A stretch of DNA of 64,000 nt from Sphingobacteriaceae bacterium (GTDB taxonomy: Bacteria; Bacteroidota; Bacteroidia; Sphingobacteriales; Sphingobacteriaceae). The position numbers and the translations under genes were made by a program. Positions 24,752 to 32,512 of this stretch are shown here, in pieces (position 1 is the first letter of the stretch; each line of letters starts with the position of its first letter). The notes beneath the pieces are model-generated. The model made no database searches. It saw nothing but the letters and a program-made list of their open reading frames with translations, and was not told where the DNA came from. The stretch spans positions 186,001 to 250,000 of the forward strand of contig JAQSWM010000008.1 of assembly GCA_029266635.1 (NCBI GenBank). The letters are read 5' to 3'.

Positions 24752-25699
24752 ATGAAAACAGCCGTAATTATTTGTGTGGGAATTGTTTTAGCCATCGCTT
24801 TAGCGGTAGCTTTCAAAAGTACCGGGGTAATTGAAACTAAAAGCATAATCGCAGAAAACACAAAAGAGAAGAACGATGATAAGAAGGGCAAGAAGAAGAA
24901 GAAAGATAAAGACAAAGAGGCAAGTGGGAAGAATGAAGAAGATCAGCCTTCCGGCGTCTCGATAGTCAAAAGCTGGGATGTGCCAAAGGAGTTAACTGAA
25001 CTTTCGGCGCTTTCCTATATCGATGAACAGCGCTTTGCAACTGTTCAGGATGAGCTTGGAAGTATTTTCATCTATAATACCGCTCAAAATAAAATAGAAA
25101 AAGAAATCCCTTTCGCTGGCAAAGGCGATTATGAAGGCCTGGCACTTGTTGGCAATGATGCGTTTGTTTTGCGAGCCGACGGCGTAATATTCGAGGTTAA
25201 GAATTATAGGTCCGGGAAGAGCAAAGCAATTGAACACCAAACGCACCTCAATCGCAAAAACGATACGGAGGGTTTTTGTTACGACAAAGCCGGCAACAGG
25301 CTCCTTGTCGCGATCAAGGGACCGGAGAGTGGGGACAAAGATTTCAAGGGAATTTATGCCTTTGATCTTTCCAGCCGGAAAATGGCAAAAGAGCCAGTGT
25401 ACAAAATTGACTTAAACCACGCCGTTTTTGAAGATGTAAAAAGCAAAGATCTGAATTCTAATATGCAGCCTTCAGCAATATCTATTCACCCTAAAACCGG
25501 GGATATTTACATTACTGAAGCTACAAAACCAAAGTTGCTGGTGATGGATAGAACCGGAAATATCAAATCACTAAAGAAACTGAGCAGCTCTGATTTTAAT
25601 CAGCCGGAGGGCATCACCTTCAGCCCCGATGGCAGAATGTATATTTCCAACGAGGGAAATAAGAAGCCGGGGAACATTCTGGAGCTGGAGGCGATTTAG
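24752..25699 (+). CDS. SdiA-regulated-domain (YjiK-like) beta-propeller protein, membrane anchored
   Basis: A 315-residue protein. An N-terminal signal anchor (MKTAVIICVGIVLAIALAVA) is followed by a low-complexity Lys-rich linker (about residues 40-65). The propeller domain then has LSALSYIDEQRFATVQDE, GKGDYEGLALVG, NDTEGFCYD and QPSAISIHPKTGDIYITEA, all typical of the SdiA-regulated/esterase-like propeller family. Probably periplasmic; biochemical role unknown. Confidence 0.8.
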   Translation: MKTAVIICVGIVLAIALAVAFKSTGVIETKSIIAENTKEKNDDKKGKKKKKDKDKEASGKNEEDQPSGVSIVKSWDVPKELTELSALSYIDEQRFATVQDELGSIFIYNTAQNKIEKEIPFAGKGDYEGLALVGNDAFVLRADGVIFEVKNYRSGKSKAIEHQTHLNRKNDTEGFCYDKAGNRLLVAIKGPESGDKDFKGIYAFDLSSRKMAKEPVYKIDLNHAVFEDVKSKDLNSNMQPSAISIHPKTGDIYITEATKPKLLVMDRTGNIKSLKKLSSSDFNQPEGITFSPDGRMYISNEGNKKPGNILELEAI

Positions 25700-25702
25700 G
25701 AG

Positions 25703-26488
25703 CTACACAAACCTCTTCACAATCCTGAGCTTGTGGCTGTATCTCCCGAGCTCATCACTATAAATTCCCTGGTCATCAATCCGGTCGATCTTTACCCGGC
25801 CTGATGCGTGGATGATGTGCGAATTGCCGAGCATGATGCCAACGTGGATCACCCTTCCCTCTTCATTGTCGAAAAAAGCGAGATCGCCGGTTTGAGCCGC
25901 CGGGAGGAAATCCACAGCTCTTCCCTGTTCGGCCTGTTGCCAGGCATCACGTTTAATCTTGAGCCCCCACAGTTTGTAAACAATTTGCACAAATCCGGAA
26001 CAGTCAATCCCAAACACAGTCCTGCCGCCCCACAAATACGGCGTATGCAAGTAGAACCTTGCGATGTTCTCTACTTCAGAGCTAAAGCTTGCTACCTCCG
26101 GCTGCCATGCCTCTCCAACATATTCATACTGCTGCTCATTAATTGAAAACACACCTCCGCTCATAGCTGGAAGCGAACATCCCGGTGCGAGATAAATCTT
26201 CTCGCCCGTACTGCGTTTTATTAGATGCTGCCCTACCGACAGCCCGCTTAACACGTCGGATTCGATATATTCCTGAAGGTCCTCTTCGTATAGTTCAGCG
26301 TATTGCTTAGGATCTATCCATCCTTCGTAATCATCATAAAAAGTTGTAATCCTCGCCCAGCGATCAAGCCTTTCCAAAACCTCAAACCGATCACCGAAAA
26401 GCAACTGAGATTTGATTTCGGCCTTGTCAGATGGCTCGGCACGCATCGGTACAACTGAAAGATTACATATTCCAAAAGAACGCTCCAT
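25703..26488 (-). CDS. NlpC/P60 family cell-wall peptidase with SH3 domains
   Basis: A 261-residue protein. N-terminal bacterial SH3-like segments (about residues 5-120) are followed by an NlpC/P60 catalytic domain with FGIDCSGFVQIVYKLWG (catalytic Cys near residue 162) and RVIHVGIMLGNSHIIHASG (catalytic His near 215). The family cleaves D-gamma-glutamyl-meso-diaminopimelate bonds in peptidoglycan peptides. No obvious signal peptide is present, as in the YkfC-type enzymes that recycle muropeptides. It is convergent with the propeller gene, with a 3-nt gap. Confidence 0.88.
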   Translation of the reverse strand: MERSFGICNLSVVPMRAEPSDKAEIKSQLLFGDRFEVLERLDRWARITTFYDDYEGWIDPKQYAELYEEDLQEYIESDVLSGLSVGQHLIKRSTGEKIYLAPGCSLPAMSGGVFSINEQQYEYVGEAWQPEVASFSSEVENIARFYLHTPYLWGGRTVFGIDCSGFVQIVYKLWGLKIKRDAWQQAEQGRAVDFLPAAQTGDLAFFDNEEGRVIHVGIMLGNSHIIHASGRVKIDRIDDQGIYSDELGRYSHKLRIVKRFV

Positions 26489-26571
26489 GATCTATCGCAA
26501 ATTGCAAATCAACATAAAATTCCCGAAGCTTAGCCAATCAAACTAAATATATAAACAACTGTTACACAAAC

Positions 26572-27048
26572 ATGAACCCTATTCAATTGAAGAAAATCCT
26601 CATCGCGGTAGAAGACAGCCCATACTCCGATAAGGCTACAGCTTACGGCTTCGCTTTGGCCCGGCAAATGGGTGCAAGTATTGCGCTGGTACACGTAAAC
26701 GAAATGCCCGTCGCAGTTCCTTACGTGGCAGACCCGCTACTGAACGAACCTCCTGTCATGCTGCCTGAACTGATGTATGCCCAGGAAGAAAGCAGCAAAA
26801 AACTTCTCGACCGCATCAGCGAAAAGATGGGCGATGGCATCACAATGTTTACGTTCAACAAACTAGGCGATCCTAAAAGTGAGATTTTGGCTACCGCTGA
26901 TGAGTGGGAAGCCGACCTGATCATCCTTGGCACACATGGGCGCACCGGCTTTGACCACTTCCTTTCTGGAAGCGTAGCTGAAAGCGTGGTAAGAAAAGCC
27001 AGATGCCCGGTGCTCATCATCCCGAAAGAAAAAGACGAAGAAAAATAA
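26572..27048 (+). CDS. Universal stress protein UspA family
   Basis: A 158-residue single UspA domain: ILIAVEDSPYSDKATAYGFA at the N-terminus, and the nucleotide-binding GTHGRTGFDHFLSGSVAE near residue 123 (G-x2-G-x9-G-S), ending VVRKARCPVLIIPKE. It is likely an ATP-binding stress protein. The gene stands alone and is closed by a bidirectional terminator. Confidence 0.93.
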   Translation: MNPIQLKKILIAVEDSPYSDKATAYGFALARQMGASIALVHVNEMPVAVPYVADPLLNEPPVMLPELMYAQEESSKKLLDRISEKMGDGITMFTFNKLGDPKSEILATADEWEADLIILGTHGRTGFDHFLSGSVAESVVRKARCPVLIIPKEKDEEK

Positions 27049-27055
27049 AATCATA

Positions 27056-27089
27056 AAAAAAGCGCTTCTGAAACCTGAAGCGCTTTTTT
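27056..27089. terminator. Bidirectional terminator between uspA-type gene and ferredoxin gene
   Basis: AGCGCTTC (27061-27068) and GAAGCGCT (27077-27084) form an 8-bp stem, flanked by A6 on the left and T6 on the right, so it works for both converging genes. Confidence 0.85.
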
Positions 27090-27104
27090 ATTTAAACGTT
27101 AATC

Positions 27105-27458
27105 TTATCCTTCCATGTGAAGCCAGGCTTTTTTAGCCAATAATTCTTCACGGGTTTCGCGAACATCTTCATCGTCTACACAGCAGTCTACCGGGCAAAC
27201 AGCCGCACATTGAGGCTCGTCGTGGAAGCCCACGCACTCTGTACATTTATCAGAAACTATATAGTAAACCTCATCCGAAATTGCCGGCTGAGTTTCCTCT
27301 GCGCTTACTGTCTTACCATCGCCAAAATCTATCAGCCCGCGAAGGCCTGTGCCATCTGAGAACCGCCAAGCAGCTCCGGCATCGTATATTGCATTGTTTG
27401 GGCATTCCGGTTCGCACGCCCCGCAGTTAATACACTCATCGGTGATTTTAATTGCCAT
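27105..27458 (-). CDS. 4Fe-4S dicluster ferredoxin
   Basis: A 117-residue protein with two cluster motifs: CINCGACEPECPNNAI at the N-terminus and CTECVGFHDEPQCAAVCPVD near residue 71 (the latter with the longer spacing of the Alvin-type/YfhL group). It transfers electrons at low potential. It is divergent from a LuxC-like acyl-CoA reductase gene. The shared gap contains CAAAGATA at 27525-27532, a good -7 element on the minus strand. Confidence 0.93.
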   Translation of the reverse strand: MAIKITDECINCGACEPECPNNAIYDAGAAWRFSDGTGLRGLIDFGDGKTVSAEETQPAISDEVYYIVSDKCTECVGFHDEPQCAAVCPVDCCVDDEDVRETREELLAKKAWLHMEG

Positions 27459-27524
27459 CTCTATCTAAAAAATCTGTTTTCTAACCTTACTTTTACGCGT
27501 TCCAAAACCGTACCAGCGTTTCCG

Positions 27525-27532
27525 CAAAGATA
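27525..27532 (-). promoter_or_regulatory. -7 element of the ferredoxin gene
   Basis: On the minus strand this reads TATCTTTG, a full match to TAnnTTTG, about 66 nt upstream of the ferredoxin start. Confidence 0.5.
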
Positions 27533-27556
27533 GAACAATTTGACGATTTAAATTTG

Positions 27557-28588
27557 ATGATTTCCAATTTGACACCCTCACAACGCAAGCACGCTTTTCA
27601 GGCTTTAGGACAGTTTCTGCTGCATCCGGACCAGCAGCTGAGTGCTTTGATAAACAGCGCTCAATACAGTAATGCATGGTTTACTTCTGAGCTAACTCTG
27701 AAGGCTGTAAATGCTATGGGAATTATGCTAAATGAAACGGATCTGGAACAATGGTTTATCCAAATTGAAGATCGTCAATCAGGAACTCCCAAATCAATAG
27801 GCCTGGTGCTCGCCGGGAACATTCCTCTGGTTGGTTTCCACGATATTCTGTGCGTACTGGCAACCGGCAACAAAGCTGTTATAAAATTATCTTCACAGGA
27901 TCAGAAGCTTACGCCTTTTCTGCTTAAAAAGCTATCGGAGATTGAGCCGGGCTTTGCCGGCATGTTCGAGTTTACTGAACGTTTATCAGCTTTTGATGCT
28001 GTAATCGCCACCGGAAGCAATAACACATCGCGTTATTTCGAGTATTACTTTGGTAAAGTGCCGCACATCATTCGCAAAAACAGGAACAGCATAGCAGTTT
28101 TATCCGGTAACGAAACTCCTGAGCAATTTCAAGCTTTGGGGAATGACATTTTCGATTACTTCGGCTTGGGATGCAGGAATGTCGCGAAGATTTTTGTTCC
28201 GGAGGGATATATTTTCAACAGTTTTTTTGAAGGCATTGAAGGTTTCAAACCCGTAGGCGATCATCACAAATACAACAACAATTACGATTATAACAAATCC
28301 ATCTACCTGGTAAACGGTGACAAGCACCTGGATAATGGTTTTTTGCTGCTTAAGGAAGATGCACGGATTGCCTCGCCGCTGGCGGTACTGTATTATGAAG
28401 AGTATAAAAACATAAAGTCATTGCAAGAAAACCTTTCAGGAATTGCAGACAGCATTCAATGTGCGGTGACTAATATCCCTTTAAACATTCCGGTTCAGCA
28501 AGTAAACTTCGGCGAAAGCCAAAAACCTAAACTCTGGGATTATGCCGATGGGGTTAATACGATAAGCTTTCTTACAAGCCTGAACTAG
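27557..28588 (+). CDS. Acyl-CoA reductase (LuxC-like)
   Basis: A 343-residue aldehyde-dehydrogenase-fold protein. KSIGLVLAGNIPLVGFHDIL near residue 78 forms the nucleotide-binding part. FDAVIATGSNN and the active-site Cys in DYFGLGCRNVAKIFVPEGY (near residue 204) are the LuxC signature. LuxC enzymes reduce acyl-CoA or acyl-protein to aldehyde. The ATG at 27557 is chosen over an in-frame TTG three bases earlier. The divergent pairing with a ferredoxin gene is one I recall from other Bacteroidota, but the substrate is unknown. Confidence 0.82.
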   Translation: MISNLTPSQRKHAFQALGQFLLHPDQQLSALINSAQYSNAWFTSELTLKAVNAMGIMLNETDLEQWFIQIEDRQSGTPKSIGLVLAGNIPLVGFHDILCVLATGNKAVIKLSSQDQKLTPFLLKKLSEIEPGFAGMFEFTERLSAFDAVIATGSNNTSRYFEYYFGKVPHIIRKNRNSIAVLSGNETPEQFQALGNDIFDYFGLGCRNVAKIFVPEGYIFNSFFEGIEGFKPVGDHHKYNNNYDYNKSIYLVNGDKHLDNGFLLLKEDARIASPLAVLYYEEYKNIKSLQENLSGIADSIQCAVTNIPLNIPVQQVNFGESQKPKLWDYADGVNTISFLTSLN

Positions 28589-28625
28589 CGTTGCCGCCAA
28601 CGCTTCCCACCCTCACAAAATTTCC

Positions 28626-28633
28626 TAACTTTG
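28626..28633 (+). promoter_or_regulatory. -7 element close to a start codon (possible leaderless transcript)
   Basis: TAACTTTG matches TAnnTTTG and ends only 6 nt before the ATG at 28640, so transcription would begin at or next to the start codon. No clear -33 box is visible. Confidence 0.45.
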
Positions 28634-28639
28634 AAGCTC

Positions 28640-28843
28640 ATGTATATCATCAAGGTCAAAGGCGTAGCCAAAATCCCGGATTATGTGCAGCTAAGGGACG
28701 AAAAGTTTACTCTGCTGGCTTATTTCAGAGTAGACAGGCCAGATAAATCGCTTGAGAAACTGGGGCTCGCAAACAAGACTGAGTATATTATGAACACTAT
28801 AAAAGATCTTCCTTTTGGCAAGATCCTACAAATAGATATTTGA
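28640..28843 (+). CDS. Conserved small protein upstream of ftsE, 67 residues
   Basis: MYIIKVKGVAKIPDYVQLRD, FTLLAYFRVDRPDKSLEKLG and a tail ending FGKILQIDI. It is soluble, mixed alpha/beta by eye, and of no known domain. The ftsE ATG is 2 nt after its stop, so the two are almost certainly co-translated. The ATG at 28640 is chosen because the alternative TTG at 28631 lies inside the -7 element. Confidence 0.7.
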   Translation: MYIIKVKGVAKIPDYVQLRDEKFTLLAYFRVDRPDKSLEKLGLANKTEYIMNTIKDLPFGKILQIDI

Positions 28844-28845
28844 TA

Positions 28846-29526
28846 ATGATTGGCAATTCTGTAATAAAACTGCAAAATATTGACGTTTACCAGCAAAAAC
28901 ACCTGGTACTTGCAAATGTAAATCTGCAAATTGATAAAGGCGAGTTTGTGTTCCTGATCGGGCAAACCGGTTCCGGGAAAAGCAGCTTGTTAAAAATAAT
29001 TTACGGCGAGTTGCACATTGTCAACGGCGAAGGAAACGCGGCTGGCTATGACCTGAAAAAGCTTCTGGAGAAAGATGTTCCGTTTCTAAGACGCAAGCTG
29101 GGGATTGTTTTTCAGGATTTCCAGCTGCTAACCGACCGGACCGTAGAACAAAACCTCGAATTCGTGATGAAGGCAACCGGCTGGAAGGATAAAACCCTGA
29201 TTGCAGAACGCACCAGGGATGTGCTGGAAAAAGTCGGCCTTCGATCTAAAATCAAAAAAATGCCCCATGAGCTATCCGGCGGAGAGCAACAGCGGGTGGT
29301 AATTGCCCGTGCGCTAATCAACGATCCTGAAATTATCCTTGCCGATGAGCCCACAGGCAACCTTGATCCGGATACATCCGAAGAAATCGTCATGCTGTTG
29401 CGGCAAATCAGCCAATCAGGAACCGCTGTTCTTATGGCCACGCACGATTATCACATCATCCGGACCTTCCCCTCCCGAATCATCAAATGCGAAGGTGGAG
29501 CGGTTCACGAGGATGCGAAAATTTGA
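28846..29526 (+). CDS. ftsE: Cell division ATP-binding protein FtsE
   Basis: A 226-residue ABC ATPase with Walker A GQTGSGKSS near residue 38, LGIVFQDFQLLTDRTVEQNL (characteristic of FtsE/LolD-type ATPases), signature LSGGEQQR near 142, Walker B IILADEPTGNLDP near 163 and H-loop MATHDYHII. FtsE works with the membrane protein FtsX to activate peptidoglycan hydrolysis at division; no ftsX is adjacent. Family assignment is firm, the FtsE versus LolD decision slightly less so. Confidence 0.85.
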   Translation: MIGNSVIKLQNIDVYQQKHLVLANVNLQIDKGEFVFLIGQTGSGKSSLLKIIYGELHIVNGEGNAAGYDLKKLLEKDVPFLRRKLGIVFQDFQLLTDRTVEQNLEFVMKATGWKDKTLIAERTRDVLEKVGLRSKIKKMPHELSGGEQQRVVIARALINDPEIILADEPTGNLDPDTSEEIVMLLRQISQSGTAVLMATHDYHIIRTFPSRIIKCEGGAVHEDAKI

Positions 29527-29608
29527 TCTGTATTAACCTGTCATTCCAGAACAGCCTCAAATTCGCAAAAGAAGCCAAAAAATCCAATAAATTAAGCTTG
29601 CCCTGTCA

Positions 29609-29645
29609 GCTTGGCGGTTTTTAACGCTTGGCAAAAAATTTGACC
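29609..29645 (+). promoter_or_regulatory. Sigma-54-like element and GCTTGGC direct repeat upstream of grpE
   Basis: TGGCA (29629-29633), a 6-nt spacer and TTGA (29640-29643) resemble the -24/-12 consensus TGGCAC-N5-TTGC, with A for the final C. Two GCTTGGC units (29609-29615, 29626-29632) are spaced 17 nt apart. The element lies 14 nt before the grpE start, so at best it gives a very short leader. Confidence 0.4.
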
Positions 29646-29658
29646 GGCAGGATCTAGA

Positions 29659-30282
29659 ATGAAGTTTTCAGATATGTTGAAGAAGAAAAAGAATATGGCA
29701 GAAGACACGCCAAACACCGAAGCTATGCCTGCAGATAACTCAAACGCGGAGCAGGAAACATCCGAAGATCTAAACCAACAGAATGATGGTGCTCAGGACA
29801 TAAAGAATGAAGATCAAGCCTCTGATGCAAATGGCGAGCTCGAGAAATACAAAGCAGAGGCTAAAGAAGCTAACGATAAGTACCTGAGGCTTTATGCTGA
29901 GTTTGATAACTTCAGACGCCGTACTAGCAAAGAGCGGATCGACTTGCTTCAAACTGCCGGCAAAGACGTAATAGTATCGATGTTACCGGTTATAGATGAT
30001 TTTGAACGAGCATTGAAATCTATGGAGACCGCCACGGACGTTGATGCTGTTAAAGAAGGCATAAACCTCGTTAACAATAAATTAAAGAACATCCTTCAGC
30101 AACAGGGGCTTAAGAGCATGGATGCCAAAGGGCAGGTTTTTGATGCTGATATTCATGAAGCTATAACCAATATTCCGGCTCCAACAGACGAGCTGAAGGG
30201 GAAGGTAATAGACGAAGTTGAAAAAGGTTATTACCTGAACGACAAAGTGATACGCTTTGCAAAAGTTGTAGTAGGAGCATAA
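29659..30282 (+). CDS. grpE: Nucleotide exchange factor GrpE
   Basis: A 207-residue protein. The acidic, disordered N-terminal 55 residues precede a long coiled coil ([34 protein letters not shown], seen around residues 62-95) and the C-terminal beta domain ending [21 protein letters not shown] is the hallmark. It releases ADP from DnaK. dnaJ follows after 2 nt, so the two co-chaperones form an operon. Confidence 0.95.
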   Translation: MKFSDMLKKKKNMAEDTPNTEAMPADNSNAEQETSEDLNQQNDGAQDIKNEDQASDANGELEKYKAEAKEANDKYLRLYAEFDNFRRRTSKERIDLLQTAGKDVIVSMLPVIDDFERALKSMETATDVDAVKEGINLVNNKLKNILQQQGLKSMDAKGQVFDADIHEAITNIPAPTDELKGKVIDEVEKGYYLNDKVIRFAKVVVGA

Positions 30283-30284
30283 AG

Positions 30285-31448
30285 ATGGCGAAAAGAGATT
30301 ATTACGACGTTTTAGGCGTAACCAAGGGCGCTTCTGCCGATGAAATAAAAAAGGCTTATCGTAAGAGTGCCATAAAATTCCACCCGGATAAAAACCCCGG
30401 CGACAAGGAAGCAGAAGAGAAATTCAAGGAAGCTGCCGAAGCCTACGAGGTTTTAAGCAACCCGGATAAAAAGCAACGCTACGATCAGTTTGGCCACGCT
30501 GCAAATGCCGCAGGCGCAAGCGGCGGTTATGGTGGCGGCGGCATGAATATGGAAGATATATTCAGCCAGTTTGGAGATGTATTTGGCGGTGGCGGTGGAA
30601 GCCCTTTCGACAGTTTCTTTGGCGGTGGTGGCCAGCAGCGTGGCGGCAGGCGCTCAGCTCGCGGAAGCAACCTGCGCATAAAAGTTAAGCTTACGCTGGA
30701 TGAAATTGCTAACGGTGTAGAGAAGAAAATAAAAGTAAATAAACAGGTTGTCTGTAACACCTGCGATGGCAGCGGAGCCAAGGACAAATCGTCTTTCCAC
30801 AACTGTTCCACTTGCGGCGGTTCCGGTTCAGTGCGCCGGGTAACCAACACCATTTTGGGCCAGATGCAAACAACCAGCACCTGCCCGACCTGCAACGGCG
30901 AAGGCACACAAATCACTTCGAAATGCAATATTTGTCATGGCGATGGCGTGGTGCGTGGTGAGGAAACCATTTCGATCAATATTCCCGCTGGCGTAAGCGA
31001 AGGCATGCAGCTTTCAATGGGCGGACGAGGCAATGCAGCTCCCCGCGGAGGCGTGCCCGGCGATCTCATTATATTGATCGAGGAAATTCCGCATGAGACA
31101 TTGAAGCGTGAAGGCAATAACGTAGTTTACGACCTTCATGTCAGCTTTGTTGATGCAGCACTCGGATCAAGTGTTGAGGTGCCTACTATAGACGGGAAAG
31201 CGAAGATCAAGATCGAGCCTGGCACACAGGCAGGCAAGATCCTGAGGTTAAAAGGGAAAGGTGTTCCCGAGGTCAATTCTTACCACAGAGGCGATCAGCT
31301 TGTGTACGTAAATATCTGGACACCAAAGGCGCTTTCTCGGGAAGAACGCGATATATTGGAAAAACTTCAGGACTCGCCTAACTTCAAGCCACAGCCGGGT
31401 AAAAACGAGAAAAGCTTTTTTGAACGGATGAAAGAGTACTTTGAATAA
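30285..31448 (+). CDS. dnaJ: Chaperone DnaJ
   Basis: A 387-residue full-length type I DnaJ. The J domain (residues 1-70) has the HPD motif in [11 protein letters not shown] Gly/Phe-rich segment (about 75-125) follows, then four CxxCxGxG-type zinc motifs ([41 protein letters not shown]) and the substrate-binding C-terminal domains. It stimulates the DnaK ATPase. An intrinsic terminator follows 25 nt after the stop. Confidence 0.97.
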   Translation: MAKRDYYDVLGVTKGASADEIKKAYRKSAIKFHPDKNPGDKEAEEKFKEAAEAYEVLSNPDKKQRYDQFGHAANAAGASGGYGGGGMNMEDIFSQFGDVFGGGGGSPFDSFFGGGGQQRGGRRSARGSNLRIKVKLTLDEIANGVEKKIKVNKQVVCNTCDGSGAKDKSSFHNCSTCGGSGSVRRVTNTILGQMQTTSTCPTCNGEGTQITSKCNICHGDGVVRGEETISINIPAGVSEGMQLSMGGRGNAAPRGGVPGDLIILIEEIPHETLKREGNNVVYDLHVSFVDAALGSSVEVPTIDGKAKIKIEPGTQAGKILRLKGKGVPEVNSYHRGDQLVYVNIWTPKALSREERDILEKLQDSPNFKPQPGKNEKSFFERMKEYFE

Positions 31449-31473
31449 AGCAGGGATTTACTTTTAAATATAC

Positions 31474-31500
31474 AAGCCACATTTCCATGTGGCTTTTTTT
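31474..31500 (+). terminator. Terminator of the grpE-dnaJ operon
   Basis: AAGCCACAT (31474-31482) and ATGTGGCTT (31487-31495) form a 9-bp stem with a TTCC loop and a T-run. It abuts the 3' end of the converging minus-strand gene, and the flanking sequence could serve both. Confidence 0.9.
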
Positions 31501-31816
31501 ATTCGTGAGCAGTAGAATGATTGATATCCGTTCGCGGATCTTCAGGAAGGATTTCCATTTCCGGATTCTTGATATACTTGGCATACCAGCGTATCGCCTC
31601 TATAACAAGCCCTGGGTCGTCAATGTCAAAATTGTAAGTTTCAAAGGCAAGCAATTCACCGCTGTTATCGGCATAGAACTGCAGCTCGTTGGGGTTGGCA
31701 ACAAAATTTTCGTCCGATAAGCAATAAACCCGCATCCGTAATGAGCCCCCCCGATGAAAAATAATGTCTCTGCATTCGTTCTCCGGGTCTTCTGCAATCA
31801 GAAAAACATCATTCAT
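31499..31816 (-). CDS. Hypothetical protein, paralogue of the 11643-11939 protein
   Basis: A 105-residue acidic, soluble protein beginning MNDVFLIAEDPENECRDIIF. It shares with the other copy the C-x-D spacing, an LQFYADNSGELLAFE core and the AIRWYAKYIKNPEMEILPED segment with a following DPR. No family recognised. The two copies stand about 20 kb apart in unrelated contexts (here downstream of dnaJ and convergent with it). Confidence 0.75.
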   Translation of the reverse strand: MNDVFLIAEDPENECRDIIFHRGGSLRMRVYCLSDENFVANPNELQFYADNSGELLAFETYNFDIDDPGLVIEAIRWYAKYIKNPEMEILPEDPRTDINHSTAHE

Positions 31817-31895
31817 GATAGCATAACAACAAACTCAATTGAAAGTTGCGGAAATAAGCAAGTAATTACGATTGTGGCGAAATAATATTTCGTGG

Positions 31896-32450
31896 CTAAT
31901 TATGGTGCCTGCCGCTTTGGGAACAGGCATAAATCACAGCAGGTGGAAAGTTAATTACCGCCAGGCGTACATTCACCTGATCGAAGATATTGCTGAAATA
32001 TCGCTTTTTAAAAGAATATAGGAATTGCCGGTAAATCCCGGTAGGCTTTAAAGCTGCCAGGCAATCTCTTAAAAACCGGCATCGCTGTTCTGCCGTGAAA
32101 AGTGTTAATGGGAGAGTAGAAATAACCACATCGACCGACTGATCACTTACACATTGCGAAATATCAAAAGCAGATTTCTGAATCAGGTGAAAACGTTGGT
32201 CGTTGATCTTTTGCAGATCTTTTATGAAATCATGGTCGATCTCAAAACAATAAAGCACCGATTTGGGATGCATCTTCTTGAGAATCTGGCTTGTAACATT
32301 CCCCGTCCCTGCTCCCACCTCAACAATCACCTGAGGAACATTGGGATTGATATCATTAGTGATGGTGCGGATGACAAATATTGATGATTCGGATAAGGCA
32401 CCGGTTGTTTTAATCTTTCTGATATATCTTAGTGCGTTAACCTTTATCAT
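31896..32450 (-). CDS. SAM-dependent methyltransferase (phospholipid N-methyltransferase-like)
   Basis: A 184-residue class I methyltransferase with motif I VIVEVGAGTGNVTSQILKKM near residue 41, an acidic loop YCFEIDHDF near 67 and VDVVISTLPLTLF near 103. That last motif resembles the PmtA/KsgA-related group, where [ND/T]LP[PL] contacts the substrate. It lies 62 nt downstream of the glycosyltransferase gene on the same strand and may be read from the same transcript. Substrate unknown. Confidence 0.7.
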   Translation of the reverse strand: MIKVNALRYIRKIKTTGALSESSIFVIRTITNDINPNVPQVIVEVGAGTGNVTSQILKKMHPKSVLYCFEIDHDFIKDLQKINDQRFHLIQKSAFDISQCVSDQSVDVVISTLPLTLFTAEQRCRFLRDCLAALKPTGIYRQFLYSFKKRYFSNIFDQVNVRLAVINFPPAVIYACSQSGRHHN

Positions 32451-32512
32451 CTTTAGCTATGGAAGAGCTGCAATTTACTTGTATTAACCTGCATTTAGAA
32501 ACGAGAAGTTCT

